A stretch of 64,000 nucleotides of DNA from Zelonia costaricensis. Its lineage: Eukaryota; Euglenozoa; Kinetoplastea; Trypanosomatida; Trypanosomatidae. Shown here piece after piece: positions 1 through 12,200 of the stretch. Below the pieces are notes generated by a model that ran no database searches, was not told where the DNA came from, and saw only the letters and a program-made list of their open reading frames with translations. Made by a program: the position numbers and the translations under genes. The DNA is taken from assembly GCA_030849075.1 (NCBI GenBank), contig JASAOO010003517.1:26420-90419 (forward strand), read 5' to 3'. How positions within the stretch are numbered: the stretch's first letter is position 1; every line of letters starts with the position of its first letter.

Positions 1-313
1 CGGTAGAACGGCGATGGGCACAAAGAAGGGGCAGTGGTCTGAGACAGCCGCGAAGCTGTGGACCTCCAAGTCGGAGTGACTTCTGTGTTGATCGGAACGG
101 AAAGGAGAGGGAGGCGCCAGCGCTTGATGGCTTTTTGTACGTCGCGTCATGGAAGCGCGCTGGAGCGAGGCGACAACTCTTCCTTCAAGTGCTTTCGCCT
201 CAACTTGCTGGACAAGAGCTGCGGCTTCCCGCGCTCTGAGTGGCTTCCTTGCCGCGTGCGGGGGGGGGGACTCCCTACAGCCGGTCCGGGGCGTTGAGTG
301 ACTCCACGCTACT
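1..313. other. 3' flank of the Gly-run protein gene, no gene seen
   Basis: This stretch lies downstream of the minus-strand stop codon at 314 and is probably 3' untranslated or intergenic DNA. It contains a run of G near position 260. Short open frames here have no coding character, and I see no RNA gene. Confidence 0.6.
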
Positions 314-1900
314 CTACTCCCACTCGAAGGGCGAGATGCTGAAGCGGTCCGGCGTTGCGCCTCGCGTGCCGAGGGGGTTGTGGCACTGCACCGGGCTGTT
401 CGCAAGGGCAGAGCGCGTCGTCAGAATGGCGACTGGCAGGTGCGCCACGCTGCAGAGCCCCGGCGAGGCGGGGGGCGGTGTCACGAGCGGCGGCGAAGTG
501 GACACGACACCGCCACGCCCCGCCCTCGCCGCTTCCTTTGTCGGATACGCCGCATTGGGGGTCGGCGGTGCGCTGGCGACGATCACGGCCGGCTTGCTCT
601 TCACCGGCGCCGCTGTCGGCGTCGGCATCGACTTCGCGTCAGCCTCCGTCTTCGCTTTGCCGGGCGCCTTCGTCACCGCTGACGGGGAGACGAGCAGCTC
701 GGCGAGCATCGCGTACTCCTCGTACGTGTGAGAAGTCTCCGTGGACCGCTGCTCCGGCGAGGCGAGGTTTGCTGGTTCGATCGCCCCCTCCTCCGCTTGC
801 AATGCCGTGGCGGGTGCCTCGACGTGGAGCGGCAAGCCAATGAACGCGAGGTGGTCGAAGTCCAGCAGCGGGCTCGCCGCCGATACGGGACGGGAAGCGG
901 TCCGCCCCTCGCTCGCATGCGTGGCTGAGTGGCTCATTGTGAGCGGGTTCGGGCAGCTCATGACGTCGCAGAGGTCCTGGCACTCCGCTGGAGCCGACTC
1001 GTTCGAGCGGGGTGTGACGGCGGCCTCCCCCGCCGCCGCGGTGGCGTTGGCGGACGAGGGTGGCGTGGCGTCCGTTGAGCCGGACACACGGGAGGGCGGG
1101 CGAGACGCAGACGGCGCCTTCTGCGCACGCGCGCCGGCGACCGGGACAGGCGCCGTCAGCTTCCGCTTGAGGCGGGAAGCCCAGCCCGTCGGTGCATTGG
1201 CGGACCGGCTGCGGTGATGCCCGTCGCGGTCCAGCGTCGTGTCTGACAGGCGCTTCAAGGCCTCCATGAGGTGCCGCACCTTGGAGGCGCCGCCCCCGCC
1301 CCCGCCCCCGCCCCCGCCAAAACGCGCTTCAGACACGTAGAAGATGCGCAACGTCGGCTCCGCCACGGGCTTCGCGGCGCCGCACTGCCCGCCCAGCACC
1401 CCGGCGGCCTCACACACCTCCAGCAGCGTCGCCGTCAGTGGCGCCACCTCGTAGCCCGCCTTCGCTGCGGCGCACACCGGTTCCGCGCTCGGCACCTCGG
1501 CGCTGATCCGCTTCCCGGAGCGGGAGCGCGTGAGAGACACGCGGTGCCGCGGCAGTGCGCTGTAGGTGACGAAGCGGGCCACCGCCCCGGGCCGTCGCAC
1601 CTCCGGAAGCTGTTGTGGCGTAAAGGGCGACAGCGGAGGGGTGGGGGTCGACGTGGCGTAGAGCAGCACCTCTGGCGCCCCGCTGCTGCGGCGCGTGTCG
1701 ACGACGCTGCCGGGGACGGGGCGCGGCATGCGCAGCGCATTGAGCAGGAGGCGGAGCACCTTCGCCATGGTGGTCCCGAGTGGGAGGCGCAGAGTCAAGC
1801 TGCCCTCCGGCGAGCCCACATCCGCGAAGGGGAGCGGTGCCCAGACGGCGCTGTTAACCGGCATGAGCTGAACATACGCGCATGAGCGAGTCGACGCCAT
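314..1900 (-). CDS. Hypothetical protein with central poly-glycine run (528 aa)
   Basis: I do not recognise this protein. The frame is open as far as an ATG at 2227, but the part above 1900 translates pyrimidine-rich leader and a poly-A tract. The ATG at 1900 (protein starts MASTRSCAYVQ) is therefore preferred. The first 200 residues alternate short hydrophobic strands with helices and could form a compact beta-rich domain; a ubiquitin-like fold is only a guess. A run of 11 glycines, encoded by repeated GGGGGC, separates this from a Ser/Pro/Ala-rich and probably disordered C-terminal half. The disordered part contains one more ordered patch around LLDFDHLAFIGLPL. The protein ends in SISPFEWE. 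No signal peptide or membrane segment is evident. It is the last gene of the directional cluster inside the window. Confidence 0.72.
   Translation of the reverse strand: MASTRSCAYVQLMPVNSAVWAPLPFADVGSPEGSLTLRLPLGTTMAKVLRLLLNALRMPRPVPGSVVDTRRSSGAPEVLLYATSTPTPPLSPFTPQQLPEVRRPGAVARFVTYSALPRHRVSLTRSRSGKRISAEVPSAEPVCAAAKAGYEVAPLTATLLEVCEAAGVLGGQCGAAKPVAEPTLRIFYVSEARFGGGGGGGGGGASKVRHLMEALKRLSDTTLDRDGHHRSRSANAPTGWASRLKRKLTAPVPVAGARAQKAPSASRPPSRVSGSTDATPPSSANATAAAGEAAVTPRSNESAPAECQDLCDVMSCPNPLTMSHSATHASEGRTASRPVSAASPLLDFDHLAFIGLPLHVEAPATALQAEEGAIEPANLASPEQRSTETSHTYEEYAMLAELLVSPSAVTKAPGKAKTEADAKSMPTPTAAPVKSKPAVIVASAPPTPNAAYPTKEAARAGRGGVVSTSPPLVTPPPASPGLCSVAHLPVAILTTRSALANSPVQCHNPLGTRGATPDRFSISPFEWE
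1293..1318 (-). repeat. GGGGGC hexamer repeat, sense-strand G-quadruplex motif
   Basis: Read on the coding strand, four runs of five G separated by single C lie inside the open frame and encode the glycine run. The spacing fits a canonical intramolecular G-quadruplex, which would be present in the mRNA. Confidence 0.85.
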
Positions 1901-3175
1901 CAGAGGGGGCAGCAGTCGCGGGACGGTCGGGGCGCGTGCCTTCACGGTGGCTTCCCGCCTCGACGTGCCGCGGCGAGAGAGGGGCGTACGACGGGGGACA
2001 CAGCAGAGAACGCAGGCGGGGGGCGGCACACGCACGTACGCACTCAGAGAGGTCTCAGAGCTGCGCGAGCGGACTGTGGCAGTAATGCTTGGTGATGGGG
2101 AAGGAGTGCGACGTGAAGGAGGTGTTGCGAGAGAAGGTTCGTGGTGGGATCGGCAAAAACGCTTCTGTTTTTTTTTTTTGGTTCGAATAAAGTGCAGCAG
2201 ATTGACAACTGTTGTGGTGCAGCGCATCGCCGTCTGAGTCGGGCGTGTCCCATTCGTGTGGGTGTGGCGATGAGCAAGTCAGCGATAAGAAAGCGCCGGG
2301 AGGCGAGGAGGCGGCAGCAGCACGGGAAAGTGGGTACGGCATGTGGTCCATGTCAGGAGAGGAGTGCAGACGCCCCCGCCTGCCACACAGGCGCACTGCA
2401 CAAGAACTCCCAAAGGTGGCAGATGGCCTCTTCGCACGCAGACCCTCTGAGACGGGCAAAAGGAGGTCCTGTGGTAGCGGGCCGGGTGCCCGAGGGGGGG
2501 GGGGTAGGGGAGGGGAGAGAGGGGATCCACTCACTGGGGAAGGAGCCCACGGGAGCAGTGCGTGTGGGGCGGACGCGCACAACGTGGACGCCTGTGCGAA
2601 CGCCTCGAAGCGCGGCGGCGGGAGCGCACCACCGCCGCCGCCGCCCCCCCCCTTTGAAGCGCTGAAAGGCGCACGCAAAGATGAGGCCCCTCGCACCGCG
2701 CGTGCCGAGCGCTCTTCTTCTTCTCTTCAAGTGTGCACTGCATCGGTGCTTGAGATGCCGGGTGGGGGAAAGAGTGGCTGGATGGATGACGGCGTTGGTG
2801 GACGCCGTGCGGAGCGCTGAGAGCGCTGCAGCTGGGTTGACGCAAAGAGGGCGGACTCTCTCACTCTCTCCGTCTCCCGCCGCGTGAGGGCGCTGACACG
2901 CGGAAAGGAAGAACAGCAGCGCGGCTCGGCTTCCTCGCGGAGCGCACGGTGTGCCCACGGGCGCTCAAGGGAGCGCCTCTAATTCTGGGGTGTGCTTTCA
3001 CCTTTTGCCGGCACGCTGCTGGCGCCGTTGCCGACGCACGCCATGGACGCTCTCTCCTGTGTGTGGTGACTGAGTCGTACGCGCCTCCGTGTCAGACACG
3101 TACCCGCTGCACGCCGTCCACAAGCGCAAACGCAATCACAAACACAAACACCCGCGCCAACGCGCGTAGACACAC

Positions 3176-3222
<47 letters not shown>

Positions 3223-3330
3223 CTCTGAGTCATGTGGGCAATCTTCTATACATGCAGTTCACGCAGACGCAAACAGAAACAGGGAAACAGAAGGAAGACA
3301 GCCAAGGTAGGCACGAGCACGCTGCCGCCT
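1901..3330. other. Intergenic region between dynein-2 LIC gene and Gly-run gene
   Basis: This holds the 3' untranslated region of the dynein chain gene and the leader of the gene at 314-1900. It contains a T12 run at 2168-2179 (A12 on the sense strand) and a (CA)n microsatellite at 3170-3220. The sense-strand pyrimidine tract around 2095-2140 is the likely driver of trans-splicing for the next gene, but I cannot single out the AG. No protein-like frame is present. Confidence 0.7.
3170..3220. repeat. (CA)n microsatellite
   Basis: This is a dinucleotide tract with 20 uninterrupted CA units at 3181-3220 and an imperfect extension to the left. It lies in the 3' flank of the dynein light intermediate chain gene. 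Confidence 0.95.
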
Positions 3331-4656
3331 TCACTTCGACTTGCTCCCGTTCCCGGCACCTGTGGCGGCGGCGCCGCTACTGCTGCTCTTGCGGTATTGC
3401 TCCAGCTCTTCATCCTTCTGCTTGCGCAGGGCGTCGATCACCGGCTCACCGAAGCCGCCCTCGGACGGGTCGTACAGGCGGCGAGTGAAGGGATCGTCCA
3501 TGACCTTGTCCTCCTCGTTCAGCTTCTTGGGTGGGAAGGCCTCATCAAAGGGCCCCTTCCACCGATCCAGCTCGCCGTCGCCGGTGCTCGCGCTGCCACC
3601 GCCGCCGCCGCCCATGCGGTTGATGTTGGGATCCCCAATGTCGAGGAAGCTGTCGCGGTCGGCGGTGAGCAGCACGGGGCTGCGCTCGGGGTCGGTCTGG
3701 AGGTACTTTGGGTCGAAGGGGGCCTGGAACAGGATGAAGTTCATGAGAGCGCGCCACCGCACGCTCTCCTGCTCGCTCGTAAAGACGACGCTGGCGCCGT
3801 ACAGGTGGGCAAGGTAGCGCATGCTGCGGCAGAGCAGCTTCAGCTGCTGCGTGTCGCCGCGGAAGGCGTCAATCTTGTTGATGACCAGCACCGTCGGCAC
3901 CCCGCTCAGGCGCATGCGCTTCAGGTCGGGGTGGTCGAGTCCCACGGCGCGCTGCGCGCGAGACACGAGCTTCTCCGGTGTGGTGGACCCCTTCGCCTTC
4001 ATGCGCTGCGCGATCTCGCTGACGCGGTGGTCGAGCCGCCGCATCCAGTACGTCGCCGTCTCCCACGCTACCGGCAGGCCCTCCTCACTCGCGTCCACGA
4101 CCACCGCAGCCACCATGGCGTGCACGTTCTCCGGCGTCACCACGATATCGAGCAGCTGCGAGAACTGCGTACCCTGCGCGATCTCCCAGAAGTGCGCCAC
4201 CTGCGCCACATTCCGCTCCGAGCGGCGCGCAAAACTGTAGTCCAGCGCCGTCGTCGCCTTCACCCGCTTTGCCCCAGGCGCACTCGAGTTGCTCTGGAAG
4301 GAGCTGTAGATGCGGTGCAGCAGCGTCGTCTTGCCGCTACCCGAGGCACCGACCACGACGAGGTTGGTTTCGGTCTGCTCCACGTTCGCGTCCTTCACGT
4401 TGCGCGTGATGTTCTGCCAGAGGTCCTTGGTCGGGTCGATCACGATGGTCGCGTTCACCGCCGCTGCCGTCGCGGCAGCCGTTGACATCTCCTGCGGCTC
4501 TGGCGACTGCCGCGCCGGCGAGTCGGTGCCGTCGGCTGAGGGCGACTGCGATGAGGTGCGCTGCGGCGTCCGCCGGTCCGCCGCACCGGGGCCGCCCTTG
4601 GCGGACGACCGGTTTGCGAAGGCGCTGCCCTTGCTGTCGTTCGGCGAGGAAGGCAT
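3331..4656 (-). CDS. Cytoplasmic dynein-2 light intermediate chain (441 aa)
   Basis: This is the light intermediate chain of the dynein that drives retrograde intraflagellar transport; it stabilises the heavy chain in the flagellum. A disordered Ser/Pro-rich leader of about 90 residues precedes a P-loop domain with Walker A GASGSGKT at 103-110. Family-typical segments follow: TTALDYSFARR at 135-145, AHFWEIAQGT at 154-163, and a nucleotide-specificity motif NKID at 260-263. The tail after about 340 is low-complexity, with a Gly run and an acidic/basic helix. Human DYNC2LI1 is about 350 residues, so the extra length sits at the two ends. An in-frame Met at 57 is an alternative start, but a good splice acceptor lies 41 nt upstream of the first ATG. 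The assignment rests on the motif series; the cytoplasmic dynein-1 paralogue is the main alternative. Confidence 0.85.
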   Translation of the reverse strand: MPSSPNDSKGSAFANRSSAKGGPGAADRRTPQRTSSQSPSADGTDSPARQSPEPQEMSTAAATAAAVNATIVIDPTKDLWQNITRNVKDANVEQTETNLVVVGASGSGKTTLLHRIYSSFQSNSSAPGAKRVKATTALDYSFARRSERNVAQVAHFWEIAQGTQFSQLLDIVVTPENVHAMVAAVVVDASEEGLPVAWETATYWMRRLDHRVSEIAQRMKAKGSTTPEKLVSRAQRAVGLDHPDLKRMRLSGVPTVLVINKIDAFRGDTQQLKLLCRSMRYLAHLYGASVVFTSEQESVRWRALMNFILFQAPFDPKYLQTDPERSPVLLTADRDSFLDIGDPNINRMGGGGGGSASTGDGELDRWKGPFDEAFPPKKLNEEDKVMDDPFTRRLYDPSEGGFGEPVIDALRKQKDEELEQYRKSSSSGAAATGAGNGSKSK

Positions 4657-4697
4657 GCTGAACGCCGTCCTGCGAATCTGACAGCGCCTGATGCGAG

Positions 4698-4719
4698 CTG
4701 GAAAGCAAGAGAGGAGGTG
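4698..4719 (-). promoter_or_regulatory. Candidate spliced-leader acceptor for dynein-2 LIC
   Basis: On the minus strand a pyrimidine-rich stretch ending CTTGCTTTCCAG gives an AG at 4699-4698 and a 41-nt leader. A stronger pyrimidine tract at 4795-4825 lies upstream with other AGs, so the exact site is uncertain. Confidence 0.45.
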
Positions 4720-6262
4720 TCCCTCTGTCTGTCTGTAGGGGTGTGTGTGTGTGTGTGTGTGTGTGTCACTGTGGCTATGTACGCGGGAGGTGAGAGGGAG
4801 TGGGAGGGGGGGAAGGAGAGAAGAACACAGAACAGAGCTGCCGTGCTCAACTTGATGAACCGCCGGAGGGCACGCAAAGGCAAGCCCGACTCACGCACCT
4901 GACGAGGGGGAGTGGGAGAGAGGGCGAGGACGCGGTCGGTGTGTGCGGCGTCGATGATGTAGTGGGAAAGGAACGCCGATGTAGGTCGACGAGGCGGCGC
5001 AGGCAGGAAAGACGGGAGAGGGGGGGAGCGAAGACGGGGAAAGCGTGGAGGTGGACAAGCGGCACCCGATGCGGGCCCCTTGCGCGCGGTCATCAAAGCC
5101 CCGCGGGCGTCTGCTGTTGACGTCCCTGGAAGGGCGACAGCGGGTTGCAGATGGTGCCCATCCCTTTTTTTAAAGCTCGGCCACCGTCAGACGGGAGCGC
5201 GACTTCACACAAAGGAGTGGGCCACCGCACCGTGAGAAAGGGAGGGAGGGAGGGGGAAGGCACACACAGACACACAGGGTGACGAAGCTAGGCGCGATAG
5301 CCACAGGGCCGACGGCGGCGGTGAGAGCCCCCTTTGCTCGTTTCTTCTCACAACGCATGCTCACCTGCCGCACACAACTGCATGAAGCACAATCCGTCCA
5401 AGGTGCATCCACCGCCGACGTGATGCACGCAGACCTTGCTTGGGTGACCATGCGGTGCGTTGGTGTCCGTCCTATGCAATTTCCGTTTGCGTTCCTCTTC
5501 TTCTTTTCTTGTTGTCACGTGTGCTGGAGCGCGCGTGGATGCCGTATCGTGGCGGGCCCGTCGTGGAGCACGCCGCACCGTAGTGCAGAGGAGGTTGGAG
5601 GTGATGGAGGAAAGAGGGAGAGGGGAGGCCGAAGCACCACGCACACACACACACACGTAGAAGAGAGGAGAGTGAGAAGGTGCGAGTGGGGAGGGGAAAG
5701 GAAGCAATAGAAGACGTGCGTCAGACTTCCCAGCATACACGTACGACTCCCATCCGCATCCAAATACGCGCACAGACGCAAACAGACGCAAGCACGCACA
5801 CACACACACACACACACAGCCACCATCATCATCATCACCGCCAAAAGAGCAAGACGGACGACGACCGCACAACAACCTTTAAAACAACACGCACAGGTAC
5901 AAGCACGCGGACAGAGACAGAAGAGCAAGAAGACGACGACGCACCCGCCAGTTCACAATGCGCGCGAGAGAGGGGGTAAGACTGGGCGGATGCAATACGC
6001 GGCCAGCATTCAGGAGAGAAACGGGAAAGGGGAAAAGAGAAGGAAGGCGGACAACAAAAGCAAAGCAATGGACGCCGAGGCACGGTGGTGAGGGAAGGGG
6101 GGCACACAGGGAACATGATGACCGAGGGCAGCAGGGAAGATGCCTAGTCCCCCTTACCTTCCCCCTCTTCGCTTCCCACGTCAAGGAGAAGCGAAGGCAT
6201 CGCGGCGGACCCTCTCCACGCACACGGCCCACACGCACATGCAAGCCAGCGTCCACGCACTT

Positions 6263-6294
<32 letters not shown>

Positions 6295-9200
6295 CCGGGC
6301 GTCACTCGGAAAAACGGCGACGCGTGCGTGCGCTGGAGGGTACGTGTGTGTGTGTGCGTGTGCGTGTGCGTCTGTGTGTGTATGTGTGTGAGCACCGTGG
6401 ATTCCCGTGAGAAAAACAAAATCGCGCGGAAGTCGACAACGACAGCTGAACTGTGACAAGCGAGGCGTGCAACGCAGCTGCGCCGCAGCCGGCACAGAGT
6501 TCAGCAAATCCACCTCCTTCTTTCTTTCGTTGCGTTGCACCACACGTCCTCGTCCACGTCCTCGCCCGTGTCCCGCAGAGACGGCCGCGCACCCTCGATT
6601 GCACGGGAAAGGCGTCGCGTTGGGGCAGAGGGAAGAATAGGGCTGAAGCACCGCGCGAGTTGGAGGAAGAGAGAGAGGGGAGCAGGTGGTGCACGGACGT
6701 GACGACGCAGGAGGAGCTCGCCGTGCGGGATCGAATCGTGGGCACGCAGCAGACAATACTGAAGCGCACGCACATACATATGAATACACGAAGGCAGACA
6801 ACCGAAACACAAAAGCGAAGGAAGGAGACGCGCGCCACAGCTCACCGACGCCAACGGCGCAACACAACAACACAGAGAAGCACGGAGAGAGGATGGAGGG
6901 TGACGGAAAGGGAGGCAGTGAAGGAGGAGGGCGTGGGGGAGGGGTGTGGGCATGGTGCCATCAACCGGAAAGCCCCATGTGGTGCGCATTCAGATACAGT
7001 GAGAAGGGCAAGCACAAGATGCACGCGACGGAGATACAGCAAACAACGCAAAGGGGCCGCAGCGAAGAAGGTGACGAAACGGGGAGACACTCACGTGATG
7101 AAGAGCACATACAAGACACAAGAAAAGAACACGAGCACAAACCTGTGAGAAGACACGGAGCACGAAGGGAGCAAGTGAACACAAGCAGCGCGCGGCTTCC
7201 GTTCGTTTGTGTGTTTGTGTGTCCGTGCGTGGTGTGGTGGGGGGAGAAAGGGGGAGCAGACGCAAAAGAATACACAACATGCGTACGCACACCACAGCCA
7301 CGCGCAGCAGTGCGTTGGGGGCAAAACCGCAAGCACGGGGAAGAGTGAAGGCACACACACACAGGAGGGAAAAAAGGTGAAGAGAGAAGAGCGCAAAGAG
7401 GCGAGAAAGGGAAGCGGAGGGAGGGGGGGAGGCGCGAATGCGTGCCGCGCGGCACGAGACACCCCAATCCGTGTGCGTGCAGATGCGCCTGTGGGGTGTG
7501 CTCGGCCCAAAATGCACGGCGCCAGTCGTGAAGTGCTGGTACGACGCCGCAGCACACTCCTGGGGAAGAGAATGGCAGAGGAGACTGAGGCACCAAAGAA
7601 GCAAGCAAGGAGCTCAACAGCACACGCCTGCTCACACACACGTGCCATTACACACACGCACACACACACACACGTTGCACAACCGCGCAAAGTACACGCT
7701 GAAAAAAAAAAGTGCAGATGTGTACTCCTCTGTTGTGCGTATGCGTGAGTGAATATATGTGTGTGTGTGTTCTTGCACGTGTGATTGCGTGGCCGAGTGC
7801 ACGCCTTCTGCTCTCGCGCTCGTCGCCTCGCTTCTCATGATCCAGTGACCAAGGTGGGGATGGCTTCAGTGGCAGTGGCGGTGTGCACGAAGGGGCATCC
7901 TGGCGCGGCCTCAAACAACCCGCTCCTCCTTTCCCCTTTTTCTCCTGTGTATGCGTGTCCACGGGTACGCACGTCGGAAGTCGGTTCGTAGGCCCGAGAT
8001 GGAAATGTGGGGAGAGGAGAGGGGGGAACGGAGGAGGGGGCTAAGTAGAGAAGCACATGGGAGCGCATACGTAGAAAAGGAAAAGAAGAAAGCTACAACG
8101 GAGGAAGCTACGTGAGAGGAGGCGAAAGAGAAGCGTGGTTAAGGCACGGCATGACGGGGGTGGGAAGAGGGATGTGGAGGCGTGTGGGATCGGGAAAGAG
8201 GGGGGACACGAAGGAGGAGGAGGAGAGGGCAGGCAGCTCACACGACGCCGGCGACAGGAGGAGGGGACACGAGAGCACGGTTTGTGGACTCACTGCAACA
8301 AGACGGCAGAAGTGACAACGTCAGACTCACCGATGCTCACGCTCGAGTTCGCCCCTGCGCAAAGTCGCGTGCGTTGTTCACGTCCGCAGCGATCAGTGAC
8401 GCCTTGAGTGGAACAGGGAGCACAAGAGAGGGGCGAGGCGAGGCACGCCACGTAAAGGCTGCCGCATCACGTCGCTGCACCACATCACCCGCCACAGACA
8501 CCAGCACTAACAACTGCTTTCCCCAACCATGTGTATGTGTAGAAGGGAAGTTAAACACGCAAGACAGCACCCGACAGTGAAGTCAGAAACAGAGGTGGTG
8601 GAGGAATCGAGCGAGCAATCCACGCACGCGTACAGAGGAGAGGAGTGTTGTCCATGCGGGCAGAGAGAGAGAGAAGCACAAGAGCGAGAAGAAGGCAACA
8701 CAAACCTTTGCACGGCACCGTGTCGCTCGGCCTGAGTGGCGAGGCGAGTGCAGGTGTGCGTTTGTGTGTGTGTGTGTTGTGAGTGCGTGCGCATACATGG
8801 CCAACATGTTTTGTTTTCTTGCACCGAGTGCGAGAGGCACACCATGTCGGAGGCGAAGAGTAAACAAGTTAAAGAGGCGCAGAGAAACTCTCCTGTTCAA
8901 CATGCATGCACACGAAGGAGCGGTGACGAGGCGGAATTTGAGTAACGGCGACTGGGAAGTTGCGAAGGAGCGAGGGGAGCGGGGAGGTGAACGGAAACAG
9001 GGACTGGGGCGGGAACAGCAGATAGAGCTTTTAAGAGACTTACACGCACATACACGCACGCACGCAGACACGCAGACACGCGCGGAGGCACTTCCTGAGC
9101 AGCCTCCGCTGCGGTAGTCAATAGAGGAAGTGAAGAGCGAGGGGGGAGGGGGCATAGCGGAGAGGGCAAGACCCCCCCCCCACAGGGCAGCGGCGCCACC

Positions 9201-12200
9201 GCAGAGGTACACGACAAGAGGGAAAGCCGTAGAAGAAAGAAGAAGGCGCAGGGTAGGCAGGACACATGATTGAAGGAATACAGGACGTCTGTGCACGTAT
9301 ACGTGCTGAAGTGGAGCAGAGCCAATTGGGTGGATGGGAGGAGGGGGGCGGGGGTAGGGAGGGAAGGGGGGGAGTACACCATGGAAGAAAACGCAAGCCA
9401 TAAAAGGGGAGAGAAGAAGAAGAGGGCACGCGCGCACCGCCTCTCCAAAACCGGGGCGCGCCACTGCAGACCAGCGCAGTGGGGTGCCGAGTCGAAGGGG
9501 TGGAGGGAGGAGAAAAGGCGCAGGTGGAGTAAGCTCTTCCGACAGAGGAGGAGAGAGTGGCAGTTAAGAAGAATTGACAGCACATGGCAGCGGGCAGAGG
9601 GGAGGAGGAGGCGGAGGAGAAGCAGAAAAGGGGCGAGGAGGACGCGGAGCTCCCCGCGTGAAGAAAGGGGAACAGAGAGGGAGAAGGGTGGAGGACGAGC
9701 GGGTGATGGGCCGAGAGCGGAGAGAGGGTGGTTGATCGCACGCGCAGCCAGCGCGTCCGGCCGCAAGGGAAAAACAAAAGAAAGAGAGCACGCACTTTTT
9801 TTTTCTGGAAGGCGCGGCACGCTACAACGACGCAGCGAGTGGTCGCAGTGGTGCAAGGGGGCGGAGGGGTAAACAGGGGGGGGGGGGGCAAGGAATGCAT
9901 GCGTGGGCCACGGAGGGGATGGACGAATTGAGAAGGAGAAAAAAAAACAAAGCGAGAGAGCGGGAGAGGAGGGGAGGTGAGGCCGCACACGTACACCGAC
10001 GGCGGCGAGAGCGACACAGAGACGACGCAAAGGACGAAGAACGAACCGCATACGTTCATGTTGCCGTCACACCTGCCACCGCACGCACCTGGAGAGAAGC
10101 AAGTGCGACGCACCCGGACAGATGAACAAAACCGAGCGAGACGGCGAGGCGAGTTCACGAGAAGAAGAAAAAAAGGCAGAAGTGAAGTTACGGCAGGTGT
10201 GCGCCCTGCGTGACATCGTCACTGCGCCGCTCGCGAACTCTTGCAGGTGTGTGCGTGTGTAGGTGTTGACCGTCGAGTAAGGCGTCTTGAGGCTCCTTGT
10301 TCGCATTGAGTACATCAGAGCGAAGAACAACGCCCCAGGGCGCCAGGCAGCTCGCGCAGTCTGCCTCACACGCCCTCTTCCCCTCTCGCCGTGCAAATGT
10401 TTCCGTGAGCCTCTGCTTGCGGTGGGCACACAAGACAGCCATCCCGGGCTGCCTCGTGGCACTCTCTCCTCCTACTTCTCCACTTGCCCCATACCACTGA
10501 AACCACTCCTCCGCTTCTTCTCTGCGTCTTCACCCTCGTCATGAGCCTCGCCGCGACGCGGTGAGGGACACGCTCCGTTCAACATCAGCGTCGAAGACAC
10601 GGCCGTCTCTGCGTCACTCTCTCTCTCCCCTCTCCTCACGCTGCGAGGTGCATTGAGGTTACCATCACACGGGGCAGCGGAGAAGATCGGGAGGAGAGCT
10701 AAGAGCGGGTGGCGTGAAGGGTGGCGACACCTTCCCCCTCCCCTCACCACCCCCGACTCGAGAAAGCAGGAGGCGTATGAAAAGAGAAAAACCAAGCAAG
10801 TGAAACGAAAGCACACACACACACACACATCAAAGACAGGCTTCAGAGCTGCTCTCGCACACACGCACACATGCACACACACACAAAGGGAGAGAGGGCA
10901 AGAAAGGAGGGAGGAGTCTTCTCTCCGCGCAACGTTTTTCATGGAGAGGAGAAGAGACAAAAGACGCGCGCACGTCAACGCCATCATACACACCCGCGTG
11001 CACGGCACAGGGGTTAACCTGAAGCATGACGCTCAGGACAAAAAAAACAGAAAACCCAAAACCCAGAAAAAAAAAGTCGCGAGGCGGGAGAGAGAGGGAA
11101 GTGGCGAGGCGGGGCGTTGGGGAGCAGCACGAAGACCTGGCGTGCTGCAGGGGCGCCGGTGATAAAGCAAAGAGCCAAAGCGAAGTGAAACAGCGGAAAA
11201 GGAAGAGGAGCGAGCCGTCATACACACACACACGCACACGCAAACCGCGCCGTGCAGCATCCAGAAGGGAGAAAAAAGAGAAACAGGGGGCACTGTCGCA
11301 ATGAGGTGAAAGAGATCGAGGTGGCAACGACGAAGCTGCGCAGAGGAGCAGAGAGGCGGCGTGCGACGTGGGAAGACGAGGAGAGTCGAATGCGCAGCAA
11401 CCCAGCACAAGGACACACCAGGGGAGATTTGCGTGCAGAGCCTTCGAGAGGAAGAGAAAGAAGGGCAGGCAGTTTGCTGCGCAAGGGTCTGTGAACGTGT
11501 GGGTCTTTGTGTATGTGTGTGTGCGCGCTCGCGTTCACACACGTGTGTCTGCGTTGGCGTCTGTCGGTTCACCTCCCATTGCCCGCTGTAGAGCGGACAC
11601 AGGCGCGCAGACACACACGCACGCTCTTGGAAGCTGTGCACCCCAGACGTGCAGACGAGCGCGCACACGCACGCTCGGACAATGGTGAAAGAAAGAGAGA
11701 GAAAAAGGCAAGAGGAGAAGTGGGGACGGGAGGGGAGGGGCTAGGAGCAAACCTGGGGGGGGCACTGAAAACCGGGACGAAGCTTCATATCAGCACACAC
11801 ACACACACATACACACGCATCAGCACGCAGACACACCAGGAAGGGAGAAAAAGAAAGGAGCTGAGGGCCACGTGCCGTCTCGGCCCGAGAAGGAGTCGCA
11901 GGGAGAGGGGCTGTCAGACAAGAATGCGGCTCAACTCGTTCTCCTTCGTCCATGAAGGAGGGAGCAAGTTGCGCGGATCGACAAAGGCTACTGCAAAGCC
12001 CGTTCGTGCTTCCCATGCGTACATTTAAGCCGCCACCACCCACCACAGCATGCCCGTGGGATGGCAAGTGCTTAACGTGGCTGTGTGTTGGTGTGTCTGT
12101 CGACTGTGCCACGAGTCGAAGTTGCAACGAGGAGACACACATGTCCGAGCAGGTGCACACACACACACGCGCGAACAAACACGTTTGTGTGTGATACACT

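Noticed and set aside
5824..5838. GATGATGATGATG on the minus strand resembling a snoRNA C box
   Set aside because: It is a simple trinucleotide repeat and no D box (CTGA) stands at the right spacing.
8897..10051. 384-codon minus-strand frame
   Set aside because: Its translation is Ser/Pro/Leu/Cys/Phe-rich noise from pyrimidine-rich DNA, overlaps equally long frames in other phases, and has no domain.
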